A stretch of 32,061 bases of DNA from Cryomorphaceae bacterium (GTDB lineage Bacteria > Bacteroidota > Bacteroidia > Flavobacteriales > Schleiferiaceae), in assembly GCA_020832345.1 (NCBI GenBank), contig JAFIEY010000154.1, positions 1 through 32,061 on the forward strand, given 5' to 3'. Both the position numbers and the translations under genes were made by a program. Below are positions 1 through 7,699 of this stretch, in pieces. Every line of letters starts with the position of its first letter. Within the stretch, counting starts at the first letter, position 1. The notes below the pieces were generated by a model that saw only the letters and a program-made list of their open reading frames with translations, made no database searches and had not been told where the DNA came from.

Positions 1-130
1 CCAACCCCATTCCCGAAACCTAACACCGACCTCCGAATTCCGACACCGTACATAACATCCACAATCCAAACCGCACCCAAACCCCATTCCCGAAAAACAA
101 CGCCTAACCACCTTCCGCTCATCGTTCGGT
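1..130. repeat. Intergenic stretch with a 16-bp direct repeat
   Basis: No gene is visible here. The 16-base string AACCCCATTCCCGAAA occurs twice, at 3-18 and 80-95 (period 77), in a C-rich stretch of short CCGA/CCGAC-like words. It could be the edge of a longer repeat array that continues left of the window. Only two copies are seen, so nothing more can be said. Confidence 0.45.
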
Positions 131-232
131 TTATTTAGAAACCTTCTTTCCGCTTGCCTTTGCACCTTTGATGGTTTTCCCGTCTATAGCAATCTCCTTA
201 CTTGGACTTAGCTGAACTTTGGCACTAACCAT
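131..232 (-). pseudogene. Possible transposase fragment (IDGKT motif), 33 codons
   Basis: A 33-codon reading frame starts with ATG at 232 and stops with TAA at 131-133. It contains the string EIAIDGKTIKGAK. IDGKT with a following basic residue is the context of the first catalytic Asp in DDE transposases of the ISAs1/H-repeat type (family knowledge). The frame is far too short for a transposase and ends quickly, so I infer a decayed scrap. It lies immediately behind, and in frame with, the stop of the 467-aa gene (TAA TAG ATG), so a tiny downstream cistron is the alternative. The assignment rests on one short motif. Confidence 0.3.
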
Positions 233-235
233 CTA

Positions 236-1639
236 TTAAACCAATCCCACCGACCGCAATTCATCCCTGAAAGCGACTAATCGGGAGAAATCGGTATATA
301 ATTTGGCCGCTAATTTCTTTACGTCGGTTCGTATTTCCGGTATTTCCGAAGCTGTTTTTAGTATTTGGGCTATTCTATTGTAAAAGTTCCTGCCGCGTTC
401 ATCGATGAGAAATTTCCCAATTTCAATTTCCAATATCTCCAATGCCGATTTCGGTTGTGCCTGAAGGCAAGGCGTTATGATTTCTACAAAATTATACCTG
501 TCGAGGTGCAAACCAATGAACTCTATGGCTTTCGCATTTTCCCCCTCTAGGAATAAAGCCCGAACATACGCTGGCTTGTCCCTTTTAAATCTGTGGATAT
601 AATTTAGACGCTCCTCTCGATTCATCAAGGTCTGTAATATCCTATAATATTCCTCCGAAAATCCCCGGTTATTTAAATGTTTGGTTATTTCTTTATACAG
701 TTCGGGGTCGTCGGATATGTCCAAGTTATCAAAAAAATACTTGGCAAGTTCTACTAGGTAATACCCCTCGTGCCATAAAATTCTGGCAATTTTGACAAAC
801 TCCGGTTTGTTGTTGGTACGGTAATAAACCAGTAGAGACCGAGCAATCTGAATATCTAATTTATAATATTTTAGGGCTGACTGCTCCCATGCCAATTGTC
901 CACCGGCTTTCTTTTGCAGCTCAGTTACCAACCGGGGGAGTAGGTTTTTGATATTCTTTTCTTCAATCAAATCAAGCAGGATATTGGCCTCTGCACCGGT
1001 GTGAACCAAGGCTTCAAGGTAAATATCGAATAAAGTTAAAAAATCAGGATGGTCGGAATAATACGCGTGATGGTGGTCAAAAAAACCGTTGGCAATTGTG
1101 AACAGTTGATCTTCTGAAAGTTTTATGGACTTGAATAAAGGAAGGTATGTTTGTAAGTTACATTCAAAAAATTGAATCATTTTGAGATTAGCATCCTCAA
1201 ACGCACTGTATTCATCATCCAGTTTGGCTTGTAAGCAGGCATCATGTACCCCGATGATGTGAAAAAAAGCCAGCTCAAATTGCTGTTCGGAACAAAGTCG
1301 CTCTACATCGCCCAAATGAAGATTTATATGAAATTCGATTTTATCCTCTGCTATGTGTTCCATCGCCTCATAATCCGGAATATATCCATTGTGTCGGGGT
1401 ACATAATTTTCCCAGTCTGGATCATTTATATTGATGGCTTCTAATTCCGAAATGACAAGGTCAGTGGTGACCTGGATAAATTCATCCACACCATCTATGG
1501 TCATTTTTTGTTCTTTGCCAGAAGGTTTCAGGTAGAAGTTCGTGAAATCTTCTTTAAGATCCGGATACTTTTTAAAGGCCTCATTTAGAAATTCCAGCTT
1601 TCGCTTATCACTGGATTGGTGAAAGAATTGTTCAAACAT
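236..1639 (-). CDS. Hypothetical protein, 467 aa, helical
   Basis: I do not recognise a named family. The protein has no signal peptide or membrane segment, is rich in charged and aromatic residues, and looks mostly alpha-helical, with helix-turn-helix repeats through the middle and C-terminal half that resemble TPR-like or armadillo-like scaffolds. The last 60 residues (a YNRIAQILK stretch, then LAAKLYTDFSR and a terminal RDELRSVGLV) recall the helical tail found in some SWIM zinc-finger proteins, but no CxCx(n)CxH zinc motif is present. The ATG at 1639 is the first in the frame. The gene stands alone: it is divergent from the WG-repeat gene, and repeat copy A sits in the gap. It is a convincing gene by length and codon texture; function unknown. 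Confidence 0.8.
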   Translation of the reverse strand: MFEQFFHQSSDKRKLEFLNEAFKKYPDLKEDFTNFYLKPSGKEQKMTIDGVDEFIQVTTDLVISELEAININDPDWENYVPRHNGYIPDYEAMEHIAEDKIEFHINLHLGDVERLCSEQQFELAFFHIIGVHDACLQAKLDDEYSAFEDANLKMIQFFECNLQTYLPLFKSIKLSEDQLFTIANGFFDHHHAYYSDHPDFLTLFDIYLEALVHTGAEANILLDLIEEKNIKNLLPRLVTELQKKAGGQLAWEQSALKYYKLDIQIARSLLVYYRTNNKPEFVKIARILWHEGYYLVELAKYFFDNLDISDDPELYKEITKHLNNRGFSEEYYRILQTLMNREERLNYIHRFKRDKPAYVRALFLEGENAKAIEFIGLHLDRYNFVEIITPCLQAQPKSALEILEIEIGKFLIDERGRNFYNRIAQILKTASEIPEIRTDVKKLAAKLYTDFSRLVAFRDELRSVGLV

Positions 1640-1814
1640 GCGTCAAAGTTCGTAATAAATTCGTTTTGCTATATCATATTTGGATTGTTTTTTTAGTGTT
1701 TTATCAACTCATGGAATGTGTCGATACTTGGCGCAAGATTTTTTGGCATTCTGGTTTATCCGAAACCAGATTTATTAATTTGTTGTAGAGATATTTTTAT
1801 GAAAAGTAAATCAA

Positions 1815-1945
1815 GAGTCCTCTCCAAAAAGGATGATTTCAATAAAAATCGAAGCGATGTTGATTTTTGAACCGGAGCAAGTGAGGATTCAAAAGTATAT
1901 CGACAAGGAAGATTTTGGCAGAAAGGGACTTTTTGGAGCAGACTC
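1815..1945 (+). mobile_element. MITE-like element, copy A (131 bp)
   Basis: Full-length copy. The left end is GAGTCCTCTCCAAAAAGG and the right end, read in reverse complement, is GAGTCTGCTCCAAAAAGTC, giving imperfect terminal inverted repeats of about 17 bp. Both sides carry the 6-base direct repeat AATCAA (1809-1814 and 1946-1951), a target-site duplication. The inner CTAAC..GTTAG hairpin seen in copies D and F is missing (CGGAGCAAGTGAGG here). It lies between two divergent genes, 175 bp from the 467-aa gene and 116 bp before the WG-repeat gene, and is the only copy not next to a stop codon. It happens to be open in one frame, but copies D and F break that frame. Confidence 0.85.
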
Positions 1946-2030
1946 AATCAATGAAAATCGTATATTGGTATGCCAATTCAGACTTTACCCGGTATCCAGA
2001 TACGAATCCAGGACTTTTTCTCGTTTTATT

Positions 2031-2038
2031 TATATTTG
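2031..2038 (+). promoter_or_regulatory. Candidate -7 box TATATTTG
   Basis: Perfect match to the Bacteroidota -7 consensus TAnnTTTG, 23 bp upstream of the ATG at 2062. No good TTTG box is visible at the -33 position. It lies downstream of repeat copy A, so the promoter was not destroyed by the insertion. Confidence 0.4.
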
Positions 2039-2061
2039 TGCTGAAAAATGCGATATATTAT

Positions 2062-2619
2062 ATGAAATACTTTAGTTTATTTTTAATCAGTTTGTTATCC
2101 CTTGGCTTAAGTGCGCAGGAATTTGTAACACCCAAGATGTTGAAAAAATTGCGGGCTTCGGATTTTGTGGAAGATCCAATTAATGGGGACGGGGTATTTT
2201 TGGCGAAACACAAGAAGACAGGGCTTTGGGGTATGTATCAGGCTTTTTCCGATAAAGAAATAGAAGAGGCAATCCCGATGCTATTTGATTCTATCGACTT
2301 CTTTAAATTTAATGCGGAATTTACCGGAGTTTGGCGCAACGGCAAGGTGGGCATTTATACCTCGATGTGGGGAAATCACGATCCCAAACTCACGGTAGAA
2401 TGCCTTTACGACGATTACAAAATGATTTCGGTTAATCGTACCATTTCAGAAGGCGGGTATAAGTTTACCCGAAAGTCAAATTACCTGGCCGTTAAGAGAG
2501 ATGGGTTATGGGCCTATATCGATTGGCTCACCGGAGAATTGAAAACGGATTTTCTTTATGATTTGGAAAAGGAAAAAATGCCTTATCCGGATTTTATTCA
2601 AACAGGTGATGAAAATTAA
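2062..2619 (+). CDS. Secreted WG-repeat protein, 185 aa
   Basis: Start chosen at ATG 2062 because it gives a typical signal peptide (MKYFSLFLISLLSLGLSAQ, ending in an SAQ cleavage context); the frame is open upstream to 1915, but that part runs through a repeat element and has no coding character. The mature part carries WG/KWG-type repeat units: TGLWGMYQ, then VWRNGKVGIYTS, then VKRDGLWAYIDWLTGELK. These are short beta repeats found in many exported Bacteroidota proteins. Role unknown; a periplasmic or surface binding function is the usual guess. A TAnnTTTG box lies just upstream. Convergent with the following lipoprotein gene. Confidence 0.8.
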   Translation: MKYFSLFLISLLSLGLSAQEFVTPKMLKKLRASDFVEDPINGDGVFLAKHKKTGLWGMYQAFSDKEIEEAIPMLFDSIDFFKFNAEFTGVWRNGKVGIYTSMWGNHDPKLTVECLYDDYKMISVNRTISEGGYKFTRKSNYLAVKRDGLWAYIDWLTGELKTDFLYDLEKEKMPYPDFIQTGDEN

Positions 2620-2671
2620 TTAGAAACAGGTTTTAAATTTAGACCTCTCCGGTACTTTTTATTCACATTCG

Positions 2672-4081
2672 CTATATTTCCAATAGCTTCAATAGTTGCT
2701 CTGAACTTCCCGGGTTTCCTTCATCTTCACCAACGAATAAATCGTGTTCTTTCATCACGAAAGTGTACTCATTCTTATTTGCGTTTATATCCGCATTTTC
2801 ATAATCTGAATAGGTGAAATAATAGAGCTTTTCATCACGAATGCCCCAAAAGGCATGTGCAAATGATGGTGTAAGCGTAATATTGGTACTATGACAACTA
2901 AAGAGCGCATTGGTTTCCCTTTGGACTAAATAAAAGATTGAAAACGCTATTTTGACATCATTTTTATCTTTGAAGACAACATTAATGTTGAAAGTCCTGT
3001 CATTTCTAATTATTCTGTCGCAATTCCAAATTCCAAATTGTTCAATTTCAAAAGGCCTTGTAATTTCTCTTGCTATTTTTCGTAATTTTTCTGCCTTATT
3101 AAACTTTTCTAGCACCTCTTTTCTTTCCGCTTCATATTCTTCTTTTGCAGTTTGGTAAAGTTCCATCGCCTCGGTAAAGTCTTTTCCTTCATATACCGGA
3201 CGAACCTTGTAGGATACTTTTCTTGTTCTGGTCGAGAAAGTAATTAAATATACATCTCTATTATCGGTTTTATCTAAAGAAACCATATCCCATTCATAGT
3301 CAGCTTCTTTAGGGTCGTAGTTTTTTTCACTTTTATCAATTTCAAATCTGGTGTTTTTGAAGATTTTTAATTCGGGAATAAAATCAACATCAGGAATTTC
3401 TACCGTAAAATTGGGCATCTCTAAATTGGCTTTTTTCGGTTTTACAGGAGGCGGATTTTCCATATCTGATAAATAGGCCATCTCCATTATTTCAGGTTCT
3501 ACTTCCTCGGGAATATTTGTCGTTTTGATTTCACTTTTCCCTTTTACAATCCACTTCTCTTGTATGGTATCTAAATAGTATAGGTTGTGACTAGAATCAT
3601 CATTTTTTGAGGACAAGGAAATTAGCGGTTTATTTTCCGGATTTACAAAAACAGGTTCATTGTTTTTAAATGCATTTATTTCACACATTCCGGATGATTC
3701 AAAAGTAAAAGTTTCGTTTAAAGTGTCGTATTCCATGGGTATGCCTGCGACAAAAAAATCCACTGGATTTAGGAATTCTCTAAAAGCAATTTGAATTTCG
3801 CCTTCCAGGATATTTCCGTCTTTGTCCAAAAATGCATTGGGTGGAAAATATACTTTAGATCCGGTTTTAAACTTTAACTCGCCACCTGTTTTTGCAGATA
3901 TGGCAAAATCCTCAAAGGGGATGTTTAGATTTTTTATGGGTGGATTTACAAATCGTTTTTCAGCAGTTATTACTTGACGCTCATCCTCTTCTTTGTTGGA
4001 AACGTTTGGCTTTTCAGTTTCATTGGTACACGAAATAATGAATAGACCAAGAATTATTTTGTTGACAATTTTAAGCTTCAT
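2672..4081 (-). CDS. Hypothetical lipoprotein, 469 aa
   Basis: The N-terminus MKLKIVNKIILGLFIISCTNE is a lipoprotein signal with lipobox IISC (Cys about residue 18). Residues 60-180 hold a conserved Bacteroidota-type beta domain: GGELKFKTGSKVYFPPNAFLD, then GNILEGEIQIAFREF and FFVAGIPMEYD. I recognise this layout from uncharacterised surface lipoproteins, but it has no functional name I can support. A charged helical stretch (about 300-350, rich in E and K) is followed by a second beta region. It probably sits in the outer membrane. Monocistronic; about 205 bp of gene-free sequence, then repeat copy B, separates it from the next gene upstream. Confidence 0.8.
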   Translation of the reverse strand: MKLKIVNKIILGLFIISCTNETEKPNVSNKEEDERQVITAEKRFVNPPIKNLNIPFEDFAISAKTGGELKFKTGSKVYFPPNAFLDKDGNILEGEIQIAFREFLNPVDFFVAGIPMEYDTLNETFTFESSGMCEINAFKNNEPVFVNPENKPLISLSSKNDDSSHNLYYLDTIQEKWIVKGKSEIKTTNIPEEVEPEIMEMAYLSDMENPPPVKPKKANLEMPNFTVEIPDVDFIPELKIFKNTRFEIDKSEKNYDPKEADYEWDMVSLDKTDNRDVYLITFSTRTRKVSYKVRPVYEGKDFTEAMELYQTAKEEYEAERKEVLEKFNKAEKLRKIAREITRPFEIEQFGIWNCDRIIRNDRTFNINVVFKDKNDVKIAFSIFYLVQRETNALFSCHSTNITLTPSFAHAFWGIRDEKLYYFTYSDYENADINANKNEYTFVMKEHDLFVGEDEGNPGSSEQLLKLLEI

Positions 4082-4286
4082 CCGTTCAATTTTTTTTGAT
4101 TAAACCTTATGCGATTGATAAAACCAAGACAATACACAATTTTTTATCAAATGCATTTTTTGGAAATTAATTTTATGGGTGCAACATCCCCGAAAAGAAA
4201 GAATAGCTTTTCGGATAAATTGAATAATACCAAACCCCCTGCAATTAATCTATGATTATGTAACGATACTTTTTAATTTTAAGTAT

Positions 4287-4341
4287 GAGCCCACTCTAAA
4301 AAGGAAGATTTTGGCAGAAAGAGACTTTTTAGAGCAGACTC
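4287..4341 (+). mobile_element. MITE-like element, copy B (55 bp, internal deletion)
   Basis: Both termini are present (GAGCCCACTCTAAAAAGGA on the left; reverse complement GAGTCTGCTCTAAAAAGTC on the right) but the middle is gone. The join is at AAGGAAGATTTTGG. In full copies AAGGATGATTT (near the left end) and AAGGAAGATTT (near the right end) form a near-identical direct pair, so the deletion looks like recombination between them. No target duplication can be seen now (AAGTAT / AGATTT). The right end is 6 bp from the stop codon of the 373-aa gene. Confidence 0.75.
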
Positions 4342-4347
4342 AGATTT

Positions 4348-5469
4348 CTAATTTTGTGGCCAATCCGCGATGGTAATCGCATATAAAATGTAGGCTTCCG
4401 CCATTGGACTTATGCGCATTTCCCCAAATCTGAGTTTGTATTTTAGCTCGTTTTCGGATGTGATTTTTTTTGCGCCCAAATTTATCAATCGCTCAATTTT
4501 TTTTGCCGTTTTATAATCTCCGGCCATAATGGAATTACTGAGGGCAAATGCATTTGCGGGAATACTGAAACCCCAAATAATGGGGCCGGAGTCGATATCG
4601 CCTTCACTGGAGGTTTTGTCGTTGTGTCGCTCTCTGAAAAGTCTATAAATCAAATAGTTTTGACTAAAATGTTTTTTGTAGTTATGGTATAATTCTAACG
4701 CAAATTCTTTGTCGAACTGACTGATGAACATCATGCTCCAACCCAACATTGAGCCTCGGGGCTCCTCCAATGATTCACCCGTTTCGGGATTTATGGTTGA
4801 AAATAAGGTTCCGGTATTTTTGTCCACGTAATTTGCCTTGACATATTTTACCCATTTTTCGCAAATGCTGTCATTCGAATTTTGGTCATTATAGCTGTGT
4901 AGTTTTAGCGAAGCAATGGCAACGGAATTATCCGGTATCCAAATGGCGGATTTATATGATTCGAGATTTATAAATTTTGAATCATTATATCGCTTAACAA
5001 GTGATTTTGAAATGCTGTCGTTGAGGTTGTTATATGTTGTGTCCTCTGTCATCATCCGATAAATACCAAGCATGAGATTGAGGTGTCCCAAATACAATAT
5101 AGAGTAATCCTGTTTTAGATGTGTCGGGTCCTCAATTCCATAGTGTGTATAGATTTCCGGTTGTAAAACCCTTGCAATAGATGTCCTAATTAATTCAATG
5201 GATAAATCTAAATATGCATCATCCGAAGACGATAAATTTGCCAGTGCATACGTGGTGTACGCATAAGTGAATAACATAAACTCATGACTTTCAGTTTCCA
5301 AGTCCATGATTTCCGAACCCGGTTTCAAAGGTTGTTTGATCACGCGCTCAAGGTAGTTTAACCGCTTTTCTATCGAATTTGAATTTGGATATTTGTATGT
5401 CTGGAAACTCAAAACTATAATCCAAATCACAAAAACCGAAATCAATAAACCAACTATTTTGATCTTCAT
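4348..5469 (-). CDS. Membrane-anchored helical-toroid-like protein, 373 aa
   Basis: An N-terminal hydrophobic segment (residues 3-22, IKIVGLLISVFVIWIIVLSF) suggests a membrane anchor or uncleaved signal. The remainder is helical, with motifs such as YLGHLNLMLGIYRMM, GSMLGWSMMFISQ and GDIDSGPIIWGFSIPANAFAL. The D-x-DSGP-x-x-x-G stretch and alternating helices look like an (alpha/alpha)6 barrel of the kind seen in linalool dehydratase/isomerase-like and glycoside-hydrolase-like proteins. This is inferred from overall look only; no catalytic assignment is possible. Repeat copies flank both ends: B just after the stop, C upstream of the start. Same strand as gldC/gldB upstream but about 160 bp away, so a separate unit is likely. 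Confidence 0.7.
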   Translation of the reverse strand: MKIKIVGLLISVFVIWIIVLSFQTYKYPNSNSIEKRLNYLERVIKQPLKPGSEIMDLETESHEFMLFTYAYTTYALANLSSSDDAYLDLSIELIRTSIARVLQPEIYTHYGIEDPTHLKQDYSILYLGHLNLMLGIYRMMTEDTTYNNLNDSISKSLVKRYNDSKFINLESYKSAIWIPDNSVAIASLKLHSYNDQNSNDSICEKWVKYVKANYVDKNTGTLFSTINPETGESLEEPRGSMLGWSMMFISQFDKEFALELYHNYKKHFSQNYLIYRLFRERHNDKTSSEGDIDSGPIIWGFSIPANAFALSNSIMAGDYKTAKKIERLINLGAKKITSENELKYKLRFGEMRISPMAEAYILYAITIADWPQN

Positions 5470-5530
5470 GGATTCAAAATTGAATTCATATCATTCGACT
5501 TTTTCTTTTTGCAATTAGAAATCCACGTTT

Positions 5531-5610
5531 GAGTCCATTTCAAAAAGGATGATTTCAATCAAAACCGACGTGGAGGATTTTAGCAGAAAGGGACTTTTTG
5601 GAGTGGACTC
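5531..5610 (+). mobile_element. MITE-like element, copy C (80 bp, internal deletion)
   Basis: Left end GAGTCCATTTCAAAAAGGA continues into GATTTCAATCAAAACCGACG; right end in reverse complement is GAGTCCACTCCAAAAAGTCC. About 50 bases between the left half and TTTTAGCAGAAAGG are missing compared with full copies. The flanks ACGTTT and ATGGTT match at four of six positions, so any target duplication has decayed. The right end lies 21 bp from the gldC stop, in the same orientation towards its gene as copies B, D, E and F. Confidence 0.75.
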
Positions 5611-5631
5611 ATGGTTTACAGCCAGTGCAGA

Positions 5632-5967
5632 CTACTTGTCAAATAAGTCCAGTTCTAAACCAAAATTGTGGGCGTACTTCCGCATATTCATGGCAGCCTT
5701 TTCCTCGTTGGTGGCCCGTTCGAGCGTATCAGCCATACTCATTATGGTTTGGTGAAAAAACTTCTTCATATCGTCTATGGTCATTTCTTTTGTCCAAAGG
5801 TCCAAGCGTAAGCATTCTTTGGCTTTTTCGTCCCATACGGCAACCATCATCGAACCGGCAGGTTGGTTTTCAACGCCACCATCTTTGGCTGTCCAGTGAA
5901 TGGTTTCGGGTACGTTGTTTTCGTCGAGAACTATAGAGAATTTTACGGTTGATTCGCGCTTGGCCAT
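5632..5967 (-). CDS. gldC: Gliding motility protein GldC, 111 aa
   Basis: Small soluble protein matching GldC in size and sequence: MAKRESTVKFSIVLDENNVP at the N-terminus, IHWTAKDGG and the acidic helical tail (NMRKYAHNFGLELDLF). No signal peptide or membrane segment. In Flavobacterium johnsoniae gldB and gldC are adjacent; gldB is needed for gliding, while loss of gldC has a milder effect (established knowledge). Here gldC directly follows gldB on the same strand with a 15-bp gap, so the two are cotranscribed. Repeat copy C lies 21 bp past the stop. Confidence 0.93.
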   Translation of the reverse strand: MAKRESTVKFSIVLDENNVPETIHWTAKDGGVENQPAGSMMVAVWDEKAKECLRLDLWTKEMTIDDMKKFFHQTIMSMADTLERATNEEKAAMNMRKYAHNFGLELDLFDK

Positions 5968-5982
5968 AGGGATTAAAATTTT

Positions 5983-6981
5983 TTAGGGTTTGTATCCTGA
6001 GGCTGCAAATATACCACGATGATCTTCTTCTTTTAGCAAATCAGACAGTTCTTTTCCCGGGTGTTTTTTCATGTATTTTTTTACAATTTGCCATCCTATC
6101 CACTGACCAACTTGTCCGGGCGTCTGATTGTCGAATTCCATATAGAATTTGCTAAACGGTGCCGGCTCAATAAATCGACGTTTGTATTCGCCCTGCTGAT
6201 TGAAAATGATATCCTGTTCGATAAAAAACCGCCACATGATCCGCTCGTTTTCCACACAAAACACGATGTGGTCTTCGTTGTAATTGAGCAATTCTCTTTC
6301 GCTGAGTCCGGGAATTAGTTTTTCCAGTGCGTATAATTTTTTTCCGTGAAATATGACCTCATTAATAAAACTCATATCGGATACATCGTAACGGATTTTT
6401 TGGTTGATTAATTCCCTCGCCAGGGCAATGGGAAGTTGTTCGGCATCATGACGAAAATTTAAATACTCCGCGTTTTTCGCATACGCCGGGTGATCTTTTC
6501 CCAAAAAGAGATCCAGAGAAATAAAAGCCGACTGCAGACTATCTACATATATAATTGGAAAGTCAAAATCCAGACCAGATATATAGGTATATATGTGTAA
6601 TGTGTCGGGTGTTTTCGGGAAATAATACCGATAATGTTTAAACATATTTGTCCACTTGTCCTCCATTTTTTTGAGGTTGGGATATTTGTTACTAACCTCA
6701 CCGTGCAAGCGAATCATAAACTCAAGAGTCCTTTGACTTTTCCAAAAGGGTATTGCGCTGTTGCCTTCAAAGAAGGGCGCAAAGGTTCCCTGCATCATTT
6801 TATTTATCTCCAAAGTAAAATTTGTGGTATCAAGTGCAAAAAATGCTTCATCAAAACGGTGGGTGTTTACCTTTGCATTTATTTGGCTGGTGTCAACATA
6901 ATCATCGGGTTGGCAACTGCTTGAAAAAATGACTGTCAATAAAAAAATGCATGAATAAATGGTATGTCTCATTTTCGGCAT
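5983..6981 (-). CDS. gldB: Gliding motility lipoprotein GldB
   Basis: A lipoprotein signal is visible in MRHTIYSCIFLLTVIFSSSCQ (lipobox SSSC), so the ATG at 6972 is a credible alternative to 6981. The body matches GldB: THRFDEAFFALDT, then a long alpha/beta region with QLPIALARELINQ, WRFFIEQDIIF and a C-terminal GQWIGWQIVKKYMKK and ...GYKP. About 320 residues is the normal length. GldB is an essential gliding lipoprotein associated with the T9SS/gliding machinery. It is the first gene of gldBC and is divergent from the small barrel and nadE. The T9SS cargo further along the window fits an active gliding/T9SS organism. Confidence 0.94.
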   Translation of the reverse strand: MPKMRHTIYSCIFLLTVIFSSSCQPDDYVDTSQINAKVNTHRFDEAFFALDTTNFTLEINKMMQGTFAPFFEGNSAIPFWKSQRTLEFMIRLHGEVSNKYPNLKKMEDKWTNMFKHYRYYFPKTPDTLHIYTYISGLDFDFPIIYVDSLQSAFISLDLFLGKDHPAYAKNAEYLNFRHDAEQLPIALARELINQKIRYDVSDMSFINEVIFHGKKLYALEKLIPGLSERELLNYNEDHIVFCVENERIMWRFFIEQDIIFNQQGEYKRRFIEPAPFSKFYMEFDNQTPGQVGQWIGWQIVKKYMKKHPGKELSDLLKEEDHRGIFAASGYKP

Positions 6982-7013
6982 ATAATTGGTATCCTAGGAT
7001 TAAATACAAAAAT

Positions 7014-7021
7014 CAAAAATA
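7014..7021 (-). promoter_or_regulatory. Candidate -7 box for gldBC
   Basis: Read on the minus strand the sequence is TATTTTTG, fitting TAnnTTTG, 32 bp upstream of the gldB ATG at 6981. No convincing -33 box is seen. It falls in the 51-bp gap shared with the divergent barrel gene. Confidence 0.35.
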
Positions 7022-7032
7022 CAACGGTCTCT

Positions 7033-7668
7033 ATGAAAACAATAAAAAACTTTGCTCTGGTGTTTTTTGTGATGTTTGGGTTTGCAATACAAGCACAAAC
7101 CGGATATCGCATGGGTTTGCAGATTTCTCCCAACCTGGGTTTTATTCCCACTTCGAGTGATTTGAAAAGCACATGGAAACCGGATATCGGTTTTGGACTC
7201 ACGGTGAGCAGATACTTTGACGAGCGCTATTCTTTTAATACAGGTGTAGAGCTTCCCAGTCTTCGCACGAGCATCGGAAATGAAGCCGGTGATACAAGTA
7301 TGTCTTTCCGGGCGAGTTTTGTACAAGTTCCACTCGCCTTCAAAATGAAAACCATCAGTTTTGGATATTGGACAATTTACGCGCGGGTAGGGGGATCCAT
7401 CGGGATTAAATATCAGGAAAATGCCGAGTTTTCTCAGGAAGGCTTAACCACGCAGTCTAATCCCGACGCCCAAATTGAAAATTTCCTGCTTACGGCGATG
7501 GGCTCCATAGGTGCCGAATATGATTTGGGAATTGAATCGTCACTTTTTATGTCTTTGGATTTTCACCGCTCCTTATTGAACCAAGTGGATCCGAGAAATG
7601 TTCCTTTTTTAGGAAAAGATCGACCGAGGATGAGTTGGATAGCGCTCAACCTTGGAATTATTTTTTAA
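7033..7668 (+). CDS. Outer-membrane beta-barrel protein, 211 aa
   Basis: Start set at ATG 7033, which yields a signal peptide (MKTIKNFALVFFVMFGFAIQAQ); the open frame reaches back to 6964 but overlaps gldB's start and lacks export character there. The mature protein alternates hydrophobic and polar residues with Gly/aromatic strand ends (YRMGLQISPNLGF, FGYWTIYARVGGSIGIKY, SLFMSLDFHRSLL, and a C-terminal ISWIALNLGIIF-like strand ending in Phe). This is the outer-membrane-beta-barrel (PorT-like) layout. It is divergent from gldB and 31 bp ahead of nadE on the same strand. A PorT-type T9SS role is possible but not shown. Confidence 0.8.
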   Translation: MKTIKNFALVFFVMFGFAIQAQTGYRMGLQISPNLGFIPTSSDLKSTWKPDIGFGLTVSRYFDERYSFNTGVELPSLRTSIGNEAGDTSMSFRASFVQVPLAFKMKTISFGYWTIYARVGGSIGIKYQENAEFSQEGLTTQSNPDAQIENFLLTAMGSIGAEYDLGIESSLFMSLDFHRSLLNQVDPRNVPFLGKDRPRMSWIALNLGIIF

Positions 7669-7699
7669 CGAACAAGTTATCTGATACGCAAAAGAATTT

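Noticed and set aside
1833-1946. Repeat elements as small protein genes (MISIKIE...DFGRKG frame)
   Set aside because: Copies A and E keep a frame, but D and F have stop codons and B and C have deletions; variation is not codon-like.
5598-5936. 112-codon plus-strand open frame
   Set aside because: It is the antisense of gldC, rich in Trp/Arg, with no family likeness.
6721-6752. GAGTCC-like string inside gldB resembling an element end
   Set aside because: Only AAGAGTCC plus scattered bases match; no inverted partner or duplicated flanks, and the coding frame is intact.
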